The position numbers were made by a program, and so were the translations under genes. Below are positions 16,070 through 18,147 of a stretch of DNA of 18,147 bases, in pieces; position 1 is the first letter of the stretch; each line of letters begins with the position of its first letter. The stretch comes from an uncultured Bacilli bacterium. GTDB taxonomy: Bacteria > Bacillota_I > Bacilli_A > RF39 > UBA660. Location: positions 1 to 18,147 of the forward strand of contig CALVVD010000009.1 in assembly GCA_944363745.1 (NCBI GenBank), written 5' to 3'. The notes under the pieces are model-generated. The model saw only the letters and a list, made by a program, of their open reading frames with translations, had not been told where the DNA came from and did no database searches.

Positions 16070-16594
16070 ATGAATTATGTATTAGTATATAAAGATACTA
16101 AAAAAAATGTAAATTACTATTATAATTTTAATGATAAATTGGTTTATACTAGTGATAACAATAAAAATAAATGTAATTTAATAGGTGTAATAGGTATTGT
16201 TATAGGTTTTATTTTCTATCTTGCTTTCGCTTATCTTAGTTACTATTTACCATACTCATATCTATTTATAGTCTTAATTGGAATTATCTTTGGTATAGTT
16301 ATAACTTTAATTGCAAACTCTACTATTAAAGATATCTTTAAAGAAAAAGGTAAGAAAATATCTATAGATAAATTAAGAGAAATGTATAAAAAAAATAAAT
16401 CATTTAGAATAAAATACTTTATCTTATCAATAGCTTTCTTTATCTTAACAATATTAAATTTAGTCTTGTATCAAAATATTACTACTATAAATTATCTTCT
16501 ATTTACTAGTGTTATTATGACTACATTCCTATTTCTTTTATATAGACCTATTAAAAATATAAAATTGTTAAAACTAATGAAAACTTCACATTAA
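16070..16594 (+). CDS. Hypothetical four-helix membrane protein
   Basis: This 174-residue protein has a short hydrophilic N-terminus (about 36 residues, MNYVLVYKDTKKNVNYYYNF) and four predicted transmembrane helices at about 37-58, 63-83, 113-134 and 140-158, arranged as two hairpins. They are separated by a basic cytoplasmic-type loop (DIFKEKGKKISIDKLREMYK). No transporter or enzyme motif is visible. AAAAAGGGATGAT precedes the ATG, and only 16 nt separate it from the previous gene, so it is the last gene of the mutS operon. The stop codon is in the loop of the terminator shared with add. Function is unknown. Confidence 0.75.
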   Translation: MNYVLVYKDTKKNVNYYYNFNDKLVYTSDNNKNKCNLIGVIGIVIGFIFYLAFAYLSYYLPYSYLFIVLIGIIFGIVITLIANSTIKDIFKEKGKKISIDKLREMYKKNKSFRIKYFILSIAFFILTILNLVLYQNITTINYLLFTSVIMTTFLFLLYRPIKNIKLLKLMKTSH

Positions 16595-16610
16595 ATGAAG
16601 TTTTCTTTTT
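16579..16610. terminator. Terminator between the membrane protein and add
   Basis: GAAAACTTCA (16579-16588) and TGAAGTTTTC (16596-16605) form a 10-bp perfect stem with a 7-nt loop, then TTTTT on the plus strand. On the minus strand the tail is TTTTCATTAGTTTT within and after the stem, a weaker signal. The stop codons of both genes overlap at TTAA 16591-16594 in the loop. Confidence 0.8.
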
Positions 16611-17583
16611 CAATTATGTCTTTTAATTTATTTTTAATATCATCTGTTGTAAATAAATAGGGTATAGAATTATAATTACATTTTACTAAATCTTTAATAG
16701 TTAAATTAGTAGTATTCAAAACATTGCTATACTCATCATTAATATTTATATTAGAAACTGTATCATTATCAGTATTTATAGATATTAAAACATTATTATT
16801 ATATAAATATTCTAAGGGATGTTTTCCTTTTGCCGCTTCTGTTTGAAAGTTACTAGTAGGACATACTTCTAAAAGAATTCTATTATTAATTATTCTTTCC
16901 ATAGTCTCTTTATCTTCTATACATCTAATACCATGACCTAATCTTTTAGTTTTAAAATCTAAAGCACTATTTATACTTTCTTTACCATCTGCTTCTCCAG
17001 CATGAATGGTATAGTGAATATTTTCTTTTCTACATAAATCAAAAATATATTTAAAGTTTTTTGTTTCATATAAAGCCTCTGCACCTGCTAAATCTATGGC
17101 AACAACACCTTTATTAAGATATTTCTTAGCATACTTTACTATCTCTAAATTATCTTCTTTACTACTATCTCTCATACAACAAAGAATAATTCCTCCATAA
17201 ATATCAAAATCATCTTTAGCTTTCTCCATTCCTTTTATAACACTTCTAATTACTTCATCTAGACTAAGACCTTTTTCTATATGTTTTATAGGAGCGAATC
17301 TTATTTCTGCATAGATAACATTTTCCGTATATAATTTTTTAAATAAATTATAAGTAACTTCTTCAAGTCTTTCTTTAGTTTGTAATAAAGAAGAGGGAAG
17401 AGTAAACTTCTCTAAATAATCATTTAAATTATGGCAATCTTTATCTACTTGTAGTTCTTTAACTATCTCATAATCAGTTAAATTATAACCATCTTCTTTA
17501 ACATATCTTTTAGCTAGCTCTATATCAATAGAACCATCCAAATGAAGATGAGTAATTATTTTCTTTACACCTTTTATTTCCAT
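16591..17583 (-). CDS. add: Adenosine deaminase
   Basis: This enzyme deaminates adenosine or deoxyadenosine to inosine or deoxyinosine in purine salvage, in the cytoplasm, with a zinc ion. At 330 residues it has the family's normal length. Zinc ligands H12 and H14 are in THLHLDGS, H194 and catalytic E197 in HAGEADG, H217 in GHGIRC, and D272 in SINTDND. LEVCPTSNFQT at 238-248 is the usual family block. NTDN instead of NTDD is common in bacterial members as I recall and is not a defect. ATG 17583 has AAGGAGG (17596-17590) 6 nt upstream. It is monocistronic, converging on the mutS operon. Confidence 0.95.
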   Translation of the reverse strand: MEIKGVKKIITHLHLDGSIDIELAKRYVKEDGYNLTDYEIVKELQVDKDCHNLNDYLEKFTLPSSLLQTKERLEEVTYNLFKKLYTENVIYAEIRFAPIKHIEKGLSLDEVIRSVIKGMEKAKDDFDIYGGIILCCMRDSSKEDNLEIVKYAKKYLNKGVVAIDLAGAEALYETKNFKYIFDLCRKENIHYTIHAGEADGKESINSALDFKTKRLGHGIRCIEDKETMERIINNRILLEVCPTSNFQTEAAKGKHPLEYLYNNNVLISINTDNDTVSNININDEYSNVLNTTNLTIKDLVKCNYNSIPYLFTTDDIKNKLKDIIEKENFI

Positions 17584-17602
17584 ATCTATCCTCCTTGTAT
17601 TT

Positions 17603-17631
17603 AATATACATATTTTAATATATTTTGTCTA
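17603..17631 (-). promoter_or_regulatory. add promoter
   Basis: On the minus strand TAGACA (17631-17626), a 17-nt spacer and TATATT (17608-17603), five of six bases matching at each box. The start codon is 19 nt after the -10, so the transcript would begin at the ribosome site. This is the one promoter here without a correctly spaced TGn. Confidence 0.65.
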
Positions 17632-17651
17632 GGATTTATTTTACAATGTAC

Positions 17652-17680
17652 TTGTTAGAAAATGATATTTATGGTAATAT
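17652..17680 (+). promoter_or_regulatory. Promoter of the candidate small RNA
   Basis: TTGTTA (17652-17657), a 17-nt spacer and TAATAT (17675-17680) preceded by TGg. No ribosome site or ORF follows. The same -10 hexamer and TGn layout occurs in the facing promoter at 17948-17976. Confidence 0.55.
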
Positions 17681-17686
17681 GTATAT

Positions 17687-17800
17687 GTAAAGAAAATTTA
17701 CATATTATAAAAAAAGGAATACCTAGTTTTGCAGTTAGGTGTTACCTAAAATAATTTTGAGTAAGCATCCTAATTACAAAGTTGTAATTGGGTGCTTTTC
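17687..17800 (+). ncRNA. Candidate antitoxin-type small RNA
   Basis: A transcript from the promoter above would be about 110-115 nt and carries no credible ORF. It begins within or next to a perfect 9-bp hairpin (ATATGTAAA 17683-17691 with TTTACATAT 17697-17705). It then has alternative ACCTA/TAGGT pairings (17721-17725 with 17736-17740, or 17735-17740 with 17744-17749), and ends in a strong intrinsic terminator at 17765-17799. The 3' end meets the stop codon of a minus-strand hydrophobic peptide, so the two RNAs would be complementary over the terminator, and over almost the whole small RNA if the peptide mRNA reads on to the T7 tract at 17715-17709. This arrangement resembles convergent type I antitoxins such as RatA, SR4 or Fst RNAII. 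It matches no known riboswitch that I recognise. Confidence 0.5.
17765..17799 (+). terminator. Terminator of the small RNA
   Basis: GCATCC-T-AATTAC (17765-17777, one bulged T) pairs with GTAATTGGGTGC (17784-17795), 12 bp, then TTTT. One pair is U-G on the plus strand, which becomes an A-C mismatch on the minus strand, and the minus side lacks a good T run. It therefore suits the plus transcript best. Confidence 0.75.
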
Positions 17801-17869
17801 TTAGTTGTATATGATTAAAAGTATAATAATAATTAGTAAAATAACTATTAGCATATCTTTCTTCGCCAT
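17801..17869 (-). CDS. 22-residue hydrophobic peptide, candidate type I toxin
   Basis: The peptide begins MAKKDMLIVILLIII and ends LLIIYN: a positive N-terminus, then an unbroken run of about 16 Ile, Leu and Val residues, enough to cross a membrane once. The length and composition are like Ibs-type and Fst/TxpA-type toxic peptides, although the sequence itself is not one I recognise. AAAGGGGG (17884-17877) gives 7-nt spacing to the ATG. Upstream are an extended -10 promoter and a leader hairpin covering the ribosome site. Downstream, 1-2 nt past the stop, lies the terminator of the convergent small RNA. Toxicity is inferred from architecture only. Alternatives are a chance ORF or a small regulatory membrane peptide. 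Confidence 0.6.
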   Translation of the reverse strand: MAKKDMLIVILLIIIILLIIYN

Positions 17870-17877
17870 AAGCAAGC

Positions 17878-17915
17878 CCCCTTTCTACCCCCTGAAATCA
17901 AGATGGTGAAAGAGG
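17878..17915 (-). promoter_or_regulatory. Leader hairpin hiding the peptide's ribosome site
   Basis: Read on the minus strand, CCTCTTTCACC (17915-17905) can pair with GGT-A-GAAAGGGG (17889-17878), 11 bp with one bulged A and one U-G pair, leaving a loop of about 15 nt. The 3' arm is the Shine-Dalgarno stretch of the hydrophobic peptide, so translation would be blocked unless the stem opens. Sequestered ribosome sites are typical of type I toxin mRNAs. Confidence 0.6.
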
Positions 17916-17947
17916 TAAACACCCATTACTAAGTATTTCTAACAGAT

Positions 17948-17976
17948 ATATTAACATATATGATATAGATAATCAA
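17948..17976 (-). promoter_or_regulatory. Promoter of the hydrophobic-peptide mRNA
   Basis: On the minus strand TTGATT (17976-17971), a 17-nt spacer and TAATAT (17953-17948) preceded by TGt. The expected start near 17941 gives a leader of about 72 nt, much longer than those of ordinary genes in this window and long enough to contain the hairpin. Confidence 0.6.
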
Positions 17977-18000
17977 TCGAACAGGATACATTTTTTAATA

Positions 18001-18030
18001 GAACAAATATTTTATAATATTTGCTCTTTT
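18001..18030 (+). other. Hairpin upstream of nusB, possible terminator/insulator
   Basis: GAACAAATATT (18001-18011) faces AATATTTGCTC (18016-18026) with one A-C mismatch on the plus strand (a G-U pair on the minus strand), then TTTT. No plus-strand gene ends here, so it may only insulate nusB or be a relic. The -35 of the nusB promoter begins in its T run. Confidence 0.4.
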
Positions 18031-18055
18031 CATATGTAATATTTTTTGATAAAAT
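18027..18055 (+). promoter_or_regulatory. nusB promoter
   Basis: TTTTCA (18027-18032), a 17-nt spacer and TAAAAT (18050-18055) with TGa before it. The TTTTTTGATAAAATAA context is the same as in the rarA promoter. Confidence 0.65.
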
Positions 18056-18080
18056 AAATGAAGAAAGAGAAGTGATACTT

Positions 18081-18147
18081 TTGAAAACAAGAAATGAAGT
18101 AAGAGAAATAGCTCTTCATATAATCTATAAAATAAATATTTTTGATG
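18081..18147 (+). CDS. nusB: Transcription antitermination protein NusB, N-terminal part
   Basis: Only the first 22 codons are inside the window, which ends mid-gene. They read MKTRNEVREIALHIIYKINI with a TTG start, matching the first helix of NusB (family pattern M-K-R-R-x-x-R-E-x-A-L-x-x-L-Y). NusB with NusE binds boxA RNA to prevent early termination of rRNA transcription. TTG 18081 is preferred over the in-frame GTG 18072 because it gives the usual N-terminus. The upstream AGAGAAGTGAT has the same GTGAT form as the sites of mutS and rarA. The assignment rests on a short segment. Confidence 0.7.
   Translation, partial: MKTRNEVREIALHIIYKINIFD

Noticed and set aside
16788..16800. Asn instead of Asp after the zinc-ligand Asp in adenosine deaminase (NTDN)
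   Set aside because: As far as I recall, this variant is common in bacterial adenosine deaminases, and all zinc ligands and the catalytic Glu and His are present.
17683..17705. Perfect 9-bp hairpin ATATGTAAA/TTTACATAT as a terminator or operator
   Set aside because: No gene ends before it on either strand and it lacks a T run directly after the stem. It fits better as the 5' end of the small RNA, though an operator role cannot be excluded.
17716..17750. A small riboswitch such as PreQ1 in the ACCTAG...TTAGGT...ACCTAA region
   Set aside because: The conserved loop and A-rich tail of PreQ1-I are absent, and no downstream gene would be controlled.
1..18147. CRISPR arrays, tRNA or rRNA genes, insertion sequences and attachment sites
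   Set aside because: No regularly spaced repeats, cloverleaf with CCA end, transposase-like protein or terminal inverted repeats were found by reading. The only substantial direct repeat is the 55-nt tail shared by two paralogs.

Overview
The window is very AT-rich and uses the standard stop codons (TAA, TAG and TGA all end genes). Gene content (T-box-controlled alaS, holA, rarA, mutS, nusB) and strong AGGAGG-type ribosome sites point to a small-genome, Bacilli-like Firmicute, perhaps near Erysipelotrichales or uncultured Mollicutes-related gut lineages. The taxon is inference only.

Layout. 1-6150 is a housekeeping block on the plus strand: an AI-2E-family membrane protein; a T-box leader whose specifier triplet is GCU (alanine) and whose first part lies inside the 3' end of that gene; two small P-loop kinases; alanyl-tRNA synthetase (alaS); and DNA polymerase III delta (holA), closed by a hairpin. 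The T-box should make transcription of the kinases, alaS and probably holA respond to uncharged tRNA-Ala. 6150-7735 is an accessory island: a 26-codon ORF, an unrecognised 295-residue protein and a start-less, pentapeptide-like remnant, lying in register except for stop codons and one -1 shift, so probably a decayed locus. 7733-9056 is an unrecognised 411-residue protein with its own promoter, possibly preceded by a 7-codon minicistron; it converges on rarA (minus strand). From a divergent promoter pair at 10279-10324, a tight plus-strand operon holds three tandem paralogs of an unrecognised family, mutS, another unrecognised protein and a four-helix membrane protein. It converges on adenosine deaminase (add, minus strand).

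17640-18000 looks like an undescribed type I toxin-antitoxin-like locus. A 22-residue, almost purely hydrophobic peptide is encoded on the minus strand (17869-17801), with its own promoter and a leader hairpin that would bury its ribosome site. It is convergent with a promoter-driven plus-strand small RNA that ends in a strong terminator just beyond the peptide's stop codon. This is the best candidate for a new system here. The window ends in the start of nusB.

Two window-wide patterns stand out. Eight of nine proposed promoters carry an extended -10 (TGn before the hexamer), and most place the start codon only about 18-26 nt after the -10, giving very short leaders. Both convergent gene pairs have stop codons that overlap in a palindrome inside a terminator hairpin.
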